From contig CAMVMX010000002.1 in assembly GCA_947168665.1 (NCBI GenBank), positions 62,001-126,000 of the forward strand: 64,000 bases of DNA, in the 5' to 3' direction. The number at the start of each line of letters is the position of its first letter. Positions within the stretch are counted from its first letter, which is position 1. This document shows, in pieces, positions 17,575 through 26,826 of the stretch. The position numbers and the translations under genes were made by a program. The notes beneath the pieces were generated by a model, which was not told the origin of the DNA, ran no database searches, and saw only the letters and a list, made by a program, of their open reading frames with translations. Source of the DNA: an uncultured Bacteroidales bacterium. GTDB lineage: Bacteria > Bacteroidota > Bacteroidia > Bacteroidales > P3.

Positions 17575-18636
17575 TCACTCGGCGGCGTGGCCAGCCAGGA
17601 GGCCACAGGCGGCCATGATGTCCTCGCCGCGCGAAGCGCGGATGGTGCAGGTGAGGCCGTGGGCGTTGAGGTAGTCGCGGAAGCGCTCCATGGCTTGGGG
17701 CGTTGAGGTGCGGAAGGGAGTGTCGGGCGAGGAGTGGAAACGGATGAGGTTGACACGGCAGTAGAGTCCCTTGAGCAGCCGCACCAGCTCGGCGGCATGG
17801 CGGGTGTCGTCGTTGAGGCCGCGGAACATGGTGTACTCAAACGATATGCGTCGCTGGCCGCTCCAGTCGTACTGGCGCAGCAGCGCCACTACGTCGGCAA
17901 TGGGGTAGGCCCGCTGCATGGGCATGATCTGCTCCCGCTCGGCGGCAAAGGGGTTGTGGAGGCTTACGGCCACATGGCACTGGCTTTGGTCGAGGAAGCG
18001 TTGCAGTCCGGGGATGATGCCCACGGTGGAGACGGTGATGCGCTTGGGGCTCCAGCCCAGGCCCCACGGGGCGGTGAGCACCTCGGTGGCACGCAGAACG
18101 TGGTCCAGATTGTCCATCGGCTCGCCCATGCCCATGAAGACGATGTTGGTGAGCCGGCGCGACTCGGGGATGGAGAATATCTGGTTGAGGATGTCGGCGG
18201 CGGAGAGGCTGCCGTGGAAGCCCTGCTGCCCCGTGACGCAGAAGCGGCACCCCATCCGGCAGCCCGCCTGGCAGGATACGCAGAGGGTGGCGCGGTCGGC
18301 GTCGGGGATGAAGACGGCCTCGATGTATTGCTGGGGGTCGTCGGATTTTTGGAAGAGGTATTTCTTGGTGCCGTCGGCGGATACTTGGCAGTTGACTGGC
18401 CCGCTCTTGCCCACGCAGCAGATTTCGTTCAGCCGGCGGCGGGCTTTGAGAGAGAGGTTGGTCATAGCGTCGATGGTGTCGACCTGTTTGTTGTAGAGCC
18501 AGTCGGCTATCTGTTTGGCTGTGAAACGGGGCATACCCTCGGCGGCGCAGAGGTGCTGCAGCTGGTCGAGGGTCATGCCCAGCAGGGGCTGGGGAGCCGC
18601 AGGGGCTGACGGGGTGTGAGGCATAGGGCTGTCCAT
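17575..18636 (-). CDS. rlmN: Dual-specificity 23S rRNA/tRNA adenine-C2 methyltransferase RlmN
   Basis: 353 residues from the ATG at 18636, 8 nt after the PBP stop; a longer frame into the PBP gene is rejected. The radical-SAM cluster motif is CRMGCRFC, followed by TGQQGFHGSLSAADILNQ, MGMGEPMDNLD and STVGIIPGL. RASRGEDIMAACGLL near the end holds the C-terminal cysteine that forms the methyl adduct. It methylates A2503 of 23S rRNA and A37 of some tRNAs. It is the last gene of a minus-strand run. Confidence 0.93.
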   Translation of the reverse strand: MDSPMPHTPSAPAAPQPLLGMTLDQLQHLCAAEGMPRFTAKQIADWLYNKQVDTIDAMTNLSLKARRRLNEICCVGKSGPVNCQVSADGTKKYLFQKSDDPQQYIEAVFIPDADRATLCVSCQAGCRMGCRFCVTGQQGFHGSLSAADILNQIFSIPESRRLTNIVFMGMGEPMDNLDHVLRATEVLTAPWGLGWSPKRITVSTVGIIPGLQRFLDQSQCHVAVSLHNPFAAEREQIMPMQRAYPIADVVALLRQYDWSGQRRISFEYTMFRGLNDDTRHAAELVRLLKGLYCRVNLIRFHSSPDTPFRTSTPQAMERFRDYLNAHGLTCTIRASRGEDIMAACGLLAGHAAE

Positions 18637-18643
18637 TGGGCGG

Positions 18644-20899
18644 TCAGAAATCGTATTCGGGGGTTTCGTCCATGATTTCCTGCTGGAAGACGGAGCAGTC
18701 CATCTCCACGTCGAGTGGCACATTGGGGCGGTCGAAGTCGCCGCGCGGGAATTTGAGCGATTTGTCAGTGTAGATGCTGCGCATATAGTGGCCGAAGATG
18801 GGCAGTGCCTGGGCTGCGCCCTGGCCGTAGGTCATGTTGCGGAAGTGGATGCTGCGCACTTCGCCGCCGGTCCAGATGGCGGTGGCCAGTTTGGGGGTGA
18901 TGCCCACAAACCAGCAGTCGGAGTTGTTTTGGGTGGTGCCGGTCTTGCCCGCAATGGCGTTGCTGAACTCGTTGAGGTGGTATTTGTAGTTGAGGCGTAC
19001 GCCGGTGCCGCTCTGCACCACGCCTTTCATCAGTTCAATCATCATGTAGGCGGTGCGCTCGCTGATGGCCTCGTGGCGGTCGGGGGTGAAGCGGTCGAGT
19101 ACGGTGCCCTTCTTGTCCTCGATGCGGGTGATGAAGATGGGTTCGACATACTCGCCTTTGTTGGCGAAGGTGGCCATGGCGCCGGCCATTTCGTAGACGG
19201 TGATTTCGGGGGTGCCCACGCAGATGGCTGGCACGGCGTCGATGTCGCTGGTGACACCCATCTTGCGGGCGATGGCTATCACCTGCTCGGGCGACCCTTG
19301 TTTCATGAGGTAGGCGGATACCCAGTTGATGGAGTGGGCCAGGGCCCATTTGAGGGTGACCATCTGGTTTTCGCGTTCATGCGAGGAGTTTTTGGGGCAC
19401 CAGTCGGGCTGTCCCCACACTTCGAAGCAGACTTCGGAGTTGGGCACCTGGGTGCAGGGGTACATGCCGAGGTCCTGCAGGGCCATGGTGTAGACGAAGG
19501 GTTTGAAGGTGGAACCCACCTGGCGGTGGCTCATCACGTTGTCGTATTTGAAGTAGCGGTAGTTGATGCCGCCTACGTAGGCTTTGACGAAGCCGGTGCC
19601 GGGTTCGACGGACATGAGACCCACGTTGAGGAATTTCTTGTAGTAAAGGAGTGAATCCCAGGGCGACATGAGGGTGTCTTTGCTCCCTTTCCACGAGAAG
19701 ACGCGCATCTTCACCTTCTCCCGGAATATTTTGCGGCACTCTTTCTCGCTTTTGCCCTGGACTGTGTGGAGTTGGTAGTAGCGGTCGGAGCCTTTCATGG
19801 CCTGGACCATGATTTTCTCTTGCTGCTCGGGCGATATGTCGCAGAAGGGGTTTCCGCCACGGGCGCGGAGTTCGCGGTCGAACTGAGGCTGCACCTCTTT
19901 GCTCATGTGCTCGCGGACGGCGGCCTCGGCATAGCGCTGCATGCGGGAGTCGATGGTGGTGTAGATGCGGAGGCCGTCTTTGTGGACGTCGTAGTGTTCG
20001 CCGTCGCTGTTGCGGTGGTGCTTACACCAGTCTTTCATATAGTTGCGGATATACTCGCGCAGGTAGGTGGCCAGGCCGTCGTTGTGGCTTTGGGGCGAGT
20101 AGTGCGACACGTCTATTTTCTCCTCCTTGAATTTGTCGAAGTCTTCCTGGCTCAGGTAGTCGTAGTGCAGCATCTGTGCCAGCACGGTGTTGCGGCGGCC
20201 CAGGGCGGCTTCGGGGTGCAGGATGGGGCTGTAGGCCGTGGGGGCTTTGAGCAGGCCCACCAGCATGGCGGCCTCGTTGACGGAGAGTTCGGCCGGGGTC
20301 TTGTCGAAGAAGGTTTTGGCCGCAGTCTTGATGCCGAAGGAGTTGCTGCCGAAGTCCACGGTGTTGAAATACATGGCAATAATTTCCTGCTTGGAGTAGT
20401 TGTGTTCCAGTTTGACGGCCACGACCCACTCTTTCAGTTTGGAGAAGACGGTGCCCAGTTTGCTCTTGTGTTCGCGGGGGAAGAGGTTTTTGGCCAGCTG
20501 CTGGGTGATGGTGCTGCCGCCGCCGCTGCTGCGGTTGCGGCCCAGCAGGGTTTTGAAAAAGACGCGCACCAGGCTGCGGGGGTCGATGCCGGAATGCTTA
20601 TAGAACCGCACATCCTCGGTGGCGATGAGCGCATTGACAAGGTTGGGCGAAAGGTCGTCGTAGGTCACGTTGGAGCGGTTCTCGATGCCGATGAAGCCGA
20701 GAATCTCGCCGTCGGCTGAGAGTACCTCGGTGGCTTGGTTGCTTTGTGGGTTCTCCAACTGCTCAAACGAGGGCATGAATCCCAGCCATCCCAACGACAG
20801 CAGGATGAAGAACAGGAATATGAATATCCACACGCCGGCGAATATCTTCCAGGCGGTGCGTATCACGTTGCTATTGCTCTTGCTACTTTTCTTTGCCAT
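18644..20899 (-). CDS. Class A penicillin-binding protein (PBP1A-like)
   Basis: 751 residues. A basic cytoplasmic head and a membrane helix (FAGVWIFIFLFFILLSLGWL) lead to a GT51 glycosyltransferase domain with EDVRFYKHSGID and GGGSTITQQLAKNLF. A transpeptidase domain follows, with GSTFKPF (SxxK serine), a Ser-x-Asn region at AHSINW, and KTGTTQN near the end. It polymerises and cross-links peptidoglycan. It lies just upstream of rlmN, with only 7 nt between them. No membrane-anchor loss or truncation. Confidence 0.92.
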   Translation of the reverse strand: MAKKSSKSNSNVIRTAWKIFAGVWIFIFLFFILLSLGWLGFMPSFEQLENPQSNQATEVLSADGEILGFIGIENRSNVTYDDLSPNLVNALIATEDVRFYKHSGIDPRSLVRVFFKTLLGRNRSSGGGSTITQQLAKNLFPREHKSKLGTVFSKLKEWVVAVKLEHNYSKQEIIAMYFNTVDFGSNSFGIKTAAKTFFDKTPAELSVNEAAMLVGLLKAPTAYSPILHPEAALGRRNTVLAQMLHYDYLSQEDFDKFKEEKIDVSHYSPQSHNDGLATYLREYIRNYMKDWCKHHRNSDGEHYDVHKDGLRIYTTIDSRMQRYAEAAVREHMSKEVQPQFDRELRARGGNPFCDISPEQQEKIMVQAMKGSDRYYQLHTVQGKSEKECRKIFREKVKMRVFSWKGSKDTLMSPWDSLLYYKKFLNVGLMSVEPGTGFVKAYVGGINYRYFKYDNVMSHRQVGSTFKPFVYTMALQDLGMYPCTQVPNSEVCFEVWGQPDWCPKNSSHERENQMVTLKWALAHSINWVSAYLMKQGSPEQVIAIARKMGVTSDIDAVPAICVGTPEITVYEMAGAMATFANKGEYVEPIFITRIEDKKGTVLDRFTPDRHEAISERTAYMMIELMKGVVQSGTGVRLNYKYHLNEFSNAIAGKTGTTQNNSDCWFVGITPKLATAIWTGGEVRSIHFRNMTYGQGAAQALPIFGHYMRSIYTDKSLKFPRGDFDRPNVPLDVEMDCSVFQQEIMDETPEYDF

Positions 20900-21019
20900 G
20901 CTATTTTATTTAGGTTTTTGATTGTTGTATGGGTTTGTGTGTGCGCCGTGCTGCACTGCATCTTCAGTCGGTCAGGGGGCCGGACTATGCGGGCAGTAAT
21001 CGGCTGGCAGAGGAGTGCT

Positions 21020-21514
21020 TTACTGTTTGCCTCCGAATTTGACTATGTGCAGCCCCACGCTCTTCAGCCCGACTACGTTGGTGTCGCGCATGCCGTGCGC
21101 CACCTCGAAATGGTAGTTGCCCGTGCGGGGAAAGATGACGTGGCGGCGGAAGACGTAGCGACTGTCTACATAGCGGCCAGTGCGTCGGCCATACCAGTGG
21201 CCCTCCACATCGGCCAGTGGGCACTCCAGCGTGTCGTAGGCCACACTCCCGTCGGGGAAGGTGGTGTTGATGAAGAAGAACGTGTTGGCCTTGGGGTAAT
21301 GGACGCTGTTGCGCACATCGACAAAGAAGTCGTACATCTGCAGGGTGTCGTCAATCTCTACGTCGAAGGTCACCTTGTCGTTCATATTCCAGCCGGCCTC
21401 GTCCACATCGCGCTGGGCGGTGTAGAACACGTTTTTGTTGCAGCCTGTGGTGAGGACACAGACCCCGAACAGCAGTGCGGGTATTAAATATCTCATCTTT
21501 CTCTTTTTGCTCAT
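21020..21514 (-). CDS. gldH: GldH-like lipoprotein
   Basis: 164 residues from MSKKRKMRYLIPALLFG. The SPII signal ends in LTTGC. The mature part is beta-rich, with DVDEAGWNMNDKVTFDVEID, NTFFFINTTFPDG, DTLECPLAD and GNYHFEVAHGMRD, matching GldH. GldH is needed for gliding in Flavobacterium, but homologues occur across non-gliding Bacteroidales, where their role is unclear. It is 120 nt upstream of the PBP gene and just downstream of ricT, the usual order in this order of bacteria. Confidence 0.82.
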   Translation of the reverse strand: MSKKRKMRYLIPALLFGVCVLTTGCNKNVFYTAQRDVDEAGWNMNDKVTFDVEIDDTLQMYDFFVDVRNSVHYPKANTFFFINTTFPDGSVAYDTLECPLADVEGHWYGRRTGRYVDSRYVFRRHVIFPRTGNYHFEVAHGMRDTNVVGLKSVGLHIVKFGGKQ

Positions 21515-21573
21515 ATTGTGGGTTTTGGACTGTTTTGTTTGGGCCTTGGTGGGACTATGGCAGCCTTCCGCTG

Positions 21574-23259
21574 TCATTCTTTCCCCTCGTGGCGGTCTCT
21601 GCCTCCTGCACGGCGGTCGGCATGACGGCCCGAGCCGGGATTGTTGCGCGGGCGTTGATACTCGCTGCGCCGGGCGGAGCCGGCATTGGAGTTTAGTCGC
21701 CGCTCGTTCTGCTCTCCGCCGCGTCCGGGATTGGGTCTGCGGTCAGGGCGGTCGGTTCTTTCGGGGCGTTCTTTGGGCTCGGCAGGACGCTGTCGTCCCC
21801 GCTGCCCAGCATTGTTGCGGCCTCGGCGGTCGCCCTGCTCCTTGGGGGCGGGCTGGGTGTCGCTCTCGCCCATGTCGTCGGCCATGCGCCTCAGCTCGCG
21901 CTCAAACTCGGCATTGTCGGTTTCCTGCGCCAGGGCAGCCGTCGACATCAGCTCCACCTGGTAGTCTTCCAGCTTATCGGCATATTCCTGGTTGCGGTTC
22001 ATTTCTATCAGCTTCTTGACGCTCTCGGCCGGGATGGCATAGAGGTCGTTCTCGCCTTCGTAGGCATACCACATGATGCCGCGGAACACATCGGTCTTCT
22101 TATACAGGGCCAACCCTTTCTTGAAACGGATGGCGGTATTGGCGGGCGGGAATTTTTTCAGCGCGTCTGCATAGACTTCGCACTCAAAGTTCAGGCAGCA
22201 TTTCAGTTTGCCGCACTGCCCGGCCAGTTTCTGGGGGTTGGGCAGTATCTGCTGGGTCTTGGCGGCACTGGTGGTCACCGACTTGAAGTTGGTGAGCCAT
22301 GTGCTGCAGCACAGTTCGCGCCCGCATGTGCCCAGGCCGCCCACTTTGCCGGCTTCCTGTCGCACACCAATCTGCTTCATCTCGATGCGTACATGGAACT
22401 CCTCGGCCAGCACTTTGATGAGCGTGCGGAAGTCGACGCGGTCGTCGGCGGTGTAGTAGAAAATGGCCTTGGCGTTGTCGCCTTGGTATTCTACATCGTT
22501 CACTTTCATCTCCAGGTTCAGCTCCTGCGCTATGCGGCGGGTTTTGAGCAGGGCTTCCTGCTCGTTGTTGAGGCTGGCCACCCAACGCTCCAGGTCAGAA
22601 CTCTTGGCGCGGCGGAACAGTTTGCGGATGCTCTCGTCGGCGGGGTTGACGTGGCGCTTTTTCATTTGGATGCGGCACACCTCGCCTGTCAGGCTCACGA
22701 TGCCGATGTCGTGGCCCGGGGTGCCTTCCACGGCCACCACGTCGCCCTCGGTAACATCCAGCCCGTCGGGCAGGCGGAAAAATTCTTTGCGGTTGTTTTT
22801 AAAACGCACTTCGACGCAGTCGAAAGGCTTGATGCCGGGCTGGCGGATGCCGCGCATCCAGTTGCAGGAGGTCACTTTGCTGCAGCTGCGCGTCTCGGTC
22901 TCGCTGATGGGCACGTACGACTCTGGGCAGCGCTTGCATCCGCGCGAGAGGAACACACTCTCCTCATACTTCACCCACGGCAGGGTGGGGTCGGGCTCCA
23001 GATAGGGGTCGATGGAGTTCTCGGGCGCGAGATGCTCGCCGAAGATGTCGACATCCTCGTCTTTGCCGCGTTCCCGTTTTTCCTTCCTTTCGCGGTCGCG
23101 GCGGTCGCGGATAAAGGCGGCCACGTCCTCGGCGGTTGCCACGTCGTCGTCCTCATCGGGGGCCGGCTGGGGCTGTGCGGGGCGTGAATTTTCTTTCTCA
23201 GACGATTGTTCTCTGTATTTCTTTTCTTCCGTTTTTTTCTCTTCCATTGTATTACTCAT
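21574..23259 (-). CDS. ricT: PSP1-domain protein, RicT/YaaT-like
   Basis: 561 residues from MSNTMEEKKTEEKKYREQ (a start at M5 is also possible). A charged, disordered head (1-70) precedes the PSP1 core at about 140-400. The core includes the Cys motifs CGRELCCSTW and CGKLKCCLNFE that in RicT help bind an Fe-S cluster with RicA/RicF. The tail (about 455-561) is Arg/Gly/Pro-rich and looks RNA-binding. In Bacillus this complex modulates RNase Y; notably rny is also in this window. It is followed by gldH and preceded by holB. Confidence 0.82.
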   Translation of the reverse strand: MSNTMEEKKTEEKKYREQSSEKENSRPAQPQPAPDEDDDVATAEDVAAFIRDRRDRERKEKRERGKDEDVDIFGEHLAPENSIDPYLEPDPTLPWVKYEESVFLSRGCKRCPESYVPISETETRSCSKVTSCNWMRGIRQPGIKPFDCVEVRFKNNRKEFFRLPDGLDVTEGDVVAVEGTPGHDIGIVSLTGEVCRIQMKKRHVNPADESIRKLFRRAKSSDLERWVASLNNEQEALLKTRRIAQELNLEMKVNDVEYQGDNAKAIFYYTADDRVDFRTLIKVLAEEFHVRIEMKQIGVRQEAGKVGGLGTCGRELCCSTWLTNFKSVTTSAAKTQQILPNPQKLAGQCGKLKCCLNFECEVYADALKKFPPANTAIRFKKGLALYKKTDVFRGIMWYAYEGENDLYAIPAESVKKLIEMNRNQEYADKLEDYQVELMSTAALAQETDNAEFERELRRMADDMGESDTQPAPKEQGDRRGRNNAGQRGRQRPAEPKERPERTDRPDRRPNPGRGGEQNERRLNSNAGSARRSEYQRPRNNPGSGRHADRRAGGRDRHEGKE

Positions 23260-23314
23260 TGTGCTTTTGCGCTCGTTGTGTCGATGCTTGCGCATCGGGG
23301 GTTGATTATAAAGA

Positions 23315-24373
23315 TTATTTCTTGATTCTCAAATAACGGCTCATCTTGAACGAGAGTTGCATGAAGGCAATCTTTGCGCTCGCGTTGCGCTCAATGGCAA
23401 ACAGGGTCTCGTTCAGCGCTTCGTTCATCTGCGCGATGTTGCCGGGGGCGATCATGGCGGGGAAGGCTTGGTCGAACTTGGGGTCGCCAAATTCCAGCTC
23501 GTCGCCCAGTTTGATGCCGGCAGCCGTTTTCAGGAAGCAGGCCCGCAGCGATTCCATCGCGTATTGGAGAAATAGTTTCTGTGTTTCGCGTCCGGTGGCG
23601 GCAATCCGGTCCACCCAGTCCGAGAGGGGCTTCATGTTCAGTTTGAACAGCAGACGCATCCACGAGACGAACAGGTTCGAGAATTCTTCGCGCCGTCCGG
23701 CTGACAGGCCGGTCCCCCGGTCGGGCACCACCACTTGCTGCACCCTCGACACGATGGTGGACAATAGCCTGTCGCGGCTTTCGGCCACAAGCAGCAGCAG
23801 GGTCTTCCCCTCGGGCTCTTCCAGCGTCTTCAGCAGTGTGTTGGCGGCGGCCAGATTCATGCGTTCCGCCATCCAGACCACCAGCACCTTGTACCCTCCC
23901 TCATACGACTTCAGTCCCAGCGTGCGGATGATATTGTCGGCATCCTTTTCGCGTATCATGCCCTGCTTGTTCTCCACCCCCAGCCGCACATACCAGTCGT
24001 CCTCGGTGCCTACCTGGCGGCACTCCTGCATAAAATCGCGGAATTCTTCTTGGAAATCTTCGGCGCAGGGCTTGCTTGTCACTGTGGCCGTCGTGGTGGT
24101 GGGGAAAACCATGTGCAGGTCTGGATGGACCAGCTCGGCATACTTGCGGCAATTGGGGCACACCCCGCAGCTGTCGGCCCGCAGAGCCGAGCCTTCAGGA
24201 TAGTGCTGCCGGTTCTCGCAGCCAAGATACTGGGCATAAGCAATAGCCAGTGCCAAACTGCCGCTGGCCGTGGGACCAAGGAACAATTGGGCATGGCTGA
24301 TGCGCCCCGAATCGATTATTTCTGTCAGCCTGTTAGCCAAAAACTGCTGACCCTCAATATCTTTAAACTGCAT
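23315..24373 (-). CDS. holB: DNA polymerase III delta' subunit
   Basis: 352 residues. The AAA+ clamp-loader start reads HAQLFLGPTASGSLALAIAY: the Walker A lysine is absent, as in delta' subunits, which do not hydrolyse ATP. The zinc motif CGVCPNCRKYAELVHPDLH and MNLAAANTLLKTLEEPEGKT (sensor/SRC region) are clear. It is part of the clamp loader that opens the beta clamp. A TATTTTTG box lies 21 nt upstream, so it probably heads the holB-ricT-gldH run. Confidence 0.9.
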   Translation of the reverse strand: MQFKDIEGQQFLANRLTEIIDSGRISHAQLFLGPTASGSLALAIAYAQYLGCENRQHYPEGSALRADSCGVCPNCRKYAELVHPDLHMVFPTTTTATVTSKPCAEDFQEEFRDFMQECRQVGTEDDWYVRLGVENKQGMIREKDADNIIRTLGLKSYEGGYKVLVVWMAERMNLAAANTLLKTLEEPEGKTLLLLVAESRDRLLSTIVSRVQQVVVPDRGTGLSAGRREEFSNLFVSWMRLLFKLNMKPLSDWVDRIAATGRETQKLFLQYAMESLRACFLKTAAGIKLGDELEFGDPKFDQAFPAMIAPGNIAQMNEALNETLFAIERNASAKIAFMQLSFKMSRYLRIKK

Positions 24374-24393
24374 AAAACGGTCAAATTAATCTA

Positions 24394-24401
24394 CAAAAAT
24401 A
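24394..24401 (-). promoter_or_regulatory. Putative -7 box (TATTTTTG, minus strand) for holB
   Basis: Matches TAnnTTTG, 20 nt upstream of the holB ATG at 24373; no clear -33 element. Confidence 0.35.
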
Positions 24402-24583
24402 AGAAATAAATCCGACATAATGATTTTTCACGATTTTTCTGCCCAAAAAGTGGAGCGGCATGGGGCTGCACAATAATTGGCTGTGGTGTCGCGTTATGGT
24501 GGTTGAATGGCTGGGATGCCGGGCGGGGTAGGGGACTGCCTCGCTTGTATCCCGACCTGTGGTAACATGATAATGACAACGGT

Positions 24584-25297
24584 ATGCAGACACGCAAGAC
24601 GGACAGCATCAGGCTGATGTTTGATTCAATAGCCCGCAACTACGACAGGCTGAACCATCTGCTCTCGGTCGGAGTGGACCGGAGCTGGCGGCGGCGGTCG
24701 CTGAGGTGGGTGGTGGACCGCAGTCGGGAGCAGGAAATTCTGGACTTGGCCTGCGGTACCGGCGACTACAGTCTGGCCATCGCCCGCCGGACTCACCCCG
24801 CCACACGGGTGACGGGGCTGGACCTCTCAGAAGGAATGCTGGAGGTGATGCGCCGCAAGGTGGCCGAAGCCGGCTTGGCAGGCCGTATCAGCACCCTGGT
24901 GGGCAATGCCGAGGAGATGCCTTTCGGCGATGCTCAGTTCGACCGCGTCACCATCGGGTTCGGCATCCGCAACTTCGAACACCGCGAGCGGGCCCTTGCC
25001 GAGATGCTCCGTGTGCTGAAACCCGGCGGACGGGTGGTGATACTCGAACTCTCCGTGCCCGCCTGGCAGCCGGCCCGCTGGTGCTATAACCTCTATTTCA
25101 CCCGTGTGCTGCCCGTGGTGGGCGGCATGGTCAGCGGCCAGCGGTCGGCCTACAGCTACCTGCCCGCCTCGGTGCTGGCATTCCCTCCCAAGGAAGAGTG
25201 GATGGCCACCATGCGGGCCTGTGGCTTTGCGGCGGTGCGCCACCGCGCCCTCAGTCTCGGAATTTGTAGAATGTATATAGGCGACAAACCATTATGA
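24584..25297 (+). CDS. ubiE: Demethylmenaquinone methyltransferase (UbiE/MenG)
   Basis: 237 residues. Class I SAM methyltransferase with the UbiE marks: MFDSIARNYDRLNHLLSVG, motif I LDLACGTGDYS, GLDLSEGMLEVMRRK, FDRVTIGFGIRNFEHRERAL and LKPGGRVVILELS. It methylates demethylmenaquinone in the last step of menaquinone synthesis. It overlaps menA by 4 nt (ATGA), so the two final steps of the pathway are coupled. Confidence 0.93.
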   Translation: MQTRKTDSIRLMFDSIARNYDRLNHLLSVGVDRSWRRRSLRWVVDRSREQEILDLACGTGDYSLAIARRTHPATRVTGLDLSEGMLEVMRRKVAEAGLAGRISTLVGNAEEMPFGDAQFDRVTIGFGIRNFEHRERALAEMLRVLKPGGRVVILELSVPAWQPARWCYNLYFTRVLPVVGGMVSGQRSAYSYLPASVLAFPPKEEWMATMRACGFAAVRHRALSLGICRMYIGDKPL

Positions 25298-26199
25298 CAC
25301 TAAAAGCTTGTTTGAAATCGATGCGCCTGCGCACCCTTCCCCTCTCGCTGTCGGGTGTAGTGCTGGGCATGGCCATCGCCATGAGCCATCACCCTGTGTC
25401 GGTCGGCACGGCGGTGCTGCTGCTGGCCACCACGGCCCTGCTGCAGGTGCTGTCCAACCTCAGCAACGAACTGGGCGACACCCTCCACGGCACCGACACC
25501 GTCGAGCGGCAAGGCATACACTATTCCATCCAAGACGGCGAGATGACCGTCGGGCAGATGAAGACGCTCATCGTCGCCGTGGCCGTAGCGTGCGCCCTGT
25601 GCGGCACGGCCATGACAGGTGTTTCGTTTGGCACCCTCTGGGGCGTGGAACCCGTGCTGCTGCTCCTGCTGGGGGCGGCGGCCATGGCGGCGGCCGTGCG
25701 TTACACTCTGGGGCGCAACCCATACGGCTACCGCGGTCTCGGCGACCTGTTTGTGTTCATCTTCTTCGGCCTTGTGGCCGTGATGGGAAGCCACTACGTG
25801 TGTGCCCACACGCTGGGCGACTGGCGCATCGTGCTGCCCGCCGCCGCAATAGGCTGCTTCAGCGTAGGAGTGCTGAATGTGAACAATATCCGCGACATGC
25901 CCACCGATGCCGCCACCCGCACCACCGTGGCCCTGCGGCTGGGCGGCCATCGCGCCCGGGTATATCAGACGGCCCTCGTGGTCTGCGGCTGGGTGCTGAT
26001 GGCGGCCTACACCCTCCTTGCCACCCAAGGGTGGACCCCCTGGCTCTACGTCGCCGCCCTGCCCCTTTATGTGCTGCACCTGCACGGCGTGTGGCACCGC
26101 GACGGGCGCGCCCTCGACCCCATGCTGCCCCTGCTGGTGATGAGCACCTTCCTCCTCGCCCTGCTGGCGGGCATCGGCACGTTTCTAAGTTCACTTTAG
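25294..26199 (+). CDS. menA: 1,4-dihydroxy-2-naphthoate prenyltransferase
   Basis: 301 residues with eight or nine membrane helices. UbiA-family prenyltransferase: LKSMRLRTLPLSLSGVVLGM, the first Asp-rich region NLSNELGDTLHGTD, GRNPYGYRGLGDLFVFIFFG, and the second region NVNNIRDMPTDAATRT. It attaches the polyprenyl chain to DHNA in the menaquinone pathway. It overlaps ubiE. Confidence 0.92.
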   Translation: MTLKACLKSMRLRTLPLSLSGVVLGMAIAMSHHPVSVGTAVLLLATTALLQVLSNLSNELGDTLHGTDTVERQGIHYSIQDGEMTVGQMKTLIVAVAVACALCGTAMTGVSFGTLWGVEPVLLLLLGAAAMAAAVRYTLGRNPYGYRGLGDLFVFIFFGLVAVMGSHYVCAHTLGDWRIVLPAAAIGCFSVGVLNVNNIRDMPTDAATRTTVALRLGGHRARVYQTALVVCGWVLMAAYTLLATQGWTPWLYVAALPLYVLHLHGVWHRDGRALDPMLPLLVMSTFLLALLAGIGTFLSSL

Positions 26200-26826
26200 C
26201 TTTTAGATATTGTTTCTATTTCCTTTCTGTTTAGTTTCTATATTGTTTCTCATTCTGAAAGTAACGAGAACGGAAATGGTGGAGAAGACGAAAGGAAGGA
26301 TTGGGATTGCGCCTATGTGGGGGAGGCGCAGAGGTGTTGGTTTGTGGGTCGGGGAGGGGTGATGGGCTTTGGCCCGTTACGGCATGGGAACAGCGTGGGG
26401 AGCGGCACGGAAAAAGGCGGGGCGCTGGGGCCGAGGGCGCCGATGCCGCCGGGGGTGAACACGGCGCAGCCGATGAGGCGTGCCACCTCGAGACAGTTTT
26501 CCAAGCTGCCGATACCAACATTCTTACTGCCGACCTGTTGTATGGAGCCGCCACATCGGTTTGAACAGGTAAATATACAAAAAATGACTATCCGCAATTG
26601 GAATGCGCACGATGTCGCGTCTCTCCGAGACGCCGGTAGTGTGCAGGTTTTCAGCCACCGCACTGCGTTTCGCCTGCACGGTGTTATTGAAATTAAGCCT
26701 CTCCGAGGCTTTTTGTCGGTAGCTGCGGATAATCATTACAAAACAAAAATATTCTGAAATGGGAGTTTGGTGAGTGAGGAAAAAGAGAGTTTAGGATTTT
26801 TTTCGTACCTTTGTTGTCAGAATAAT
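26200..26826. other. Intergenic region with possible structured RNA
   Basis: 627 bases after menA. Short open frames here do not look coding. At 26617-26714 there are three stems: GCGTCTC/GAGACGC around a TCC loop, GTGCAGG with CCTGCAC, and AAGCCTC/GAGGCTT around a TCC loop followed by TTT. The last is a plausible terminator. The TACCTTTG box at 26806-26813 serves the next gene. Confidence 0.4.
26806..26813 (+). promoter_or_regulatory. Putative -7 box (TACCTTTG) for the DUF2156 gene
   Basis: Matches TAnnTTTG, 13 nt before the ATG at 26827, so the transcript would be nearly leaderless. Confidence 0.45.

Noticed and set aside
19766-20719. A 317-codon open frame on the plus strand
   Set aside because: Antisense to the class A PBP gene, where GT51 and transpeptidase motifs are intact; the alternative is Val/Gly/His-rich.
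23315-24373. Degenerate Walker A in holB as a sign of decay
   Set aside because: Delta' subunits normally lack the Walker A lysine, so this is expected.
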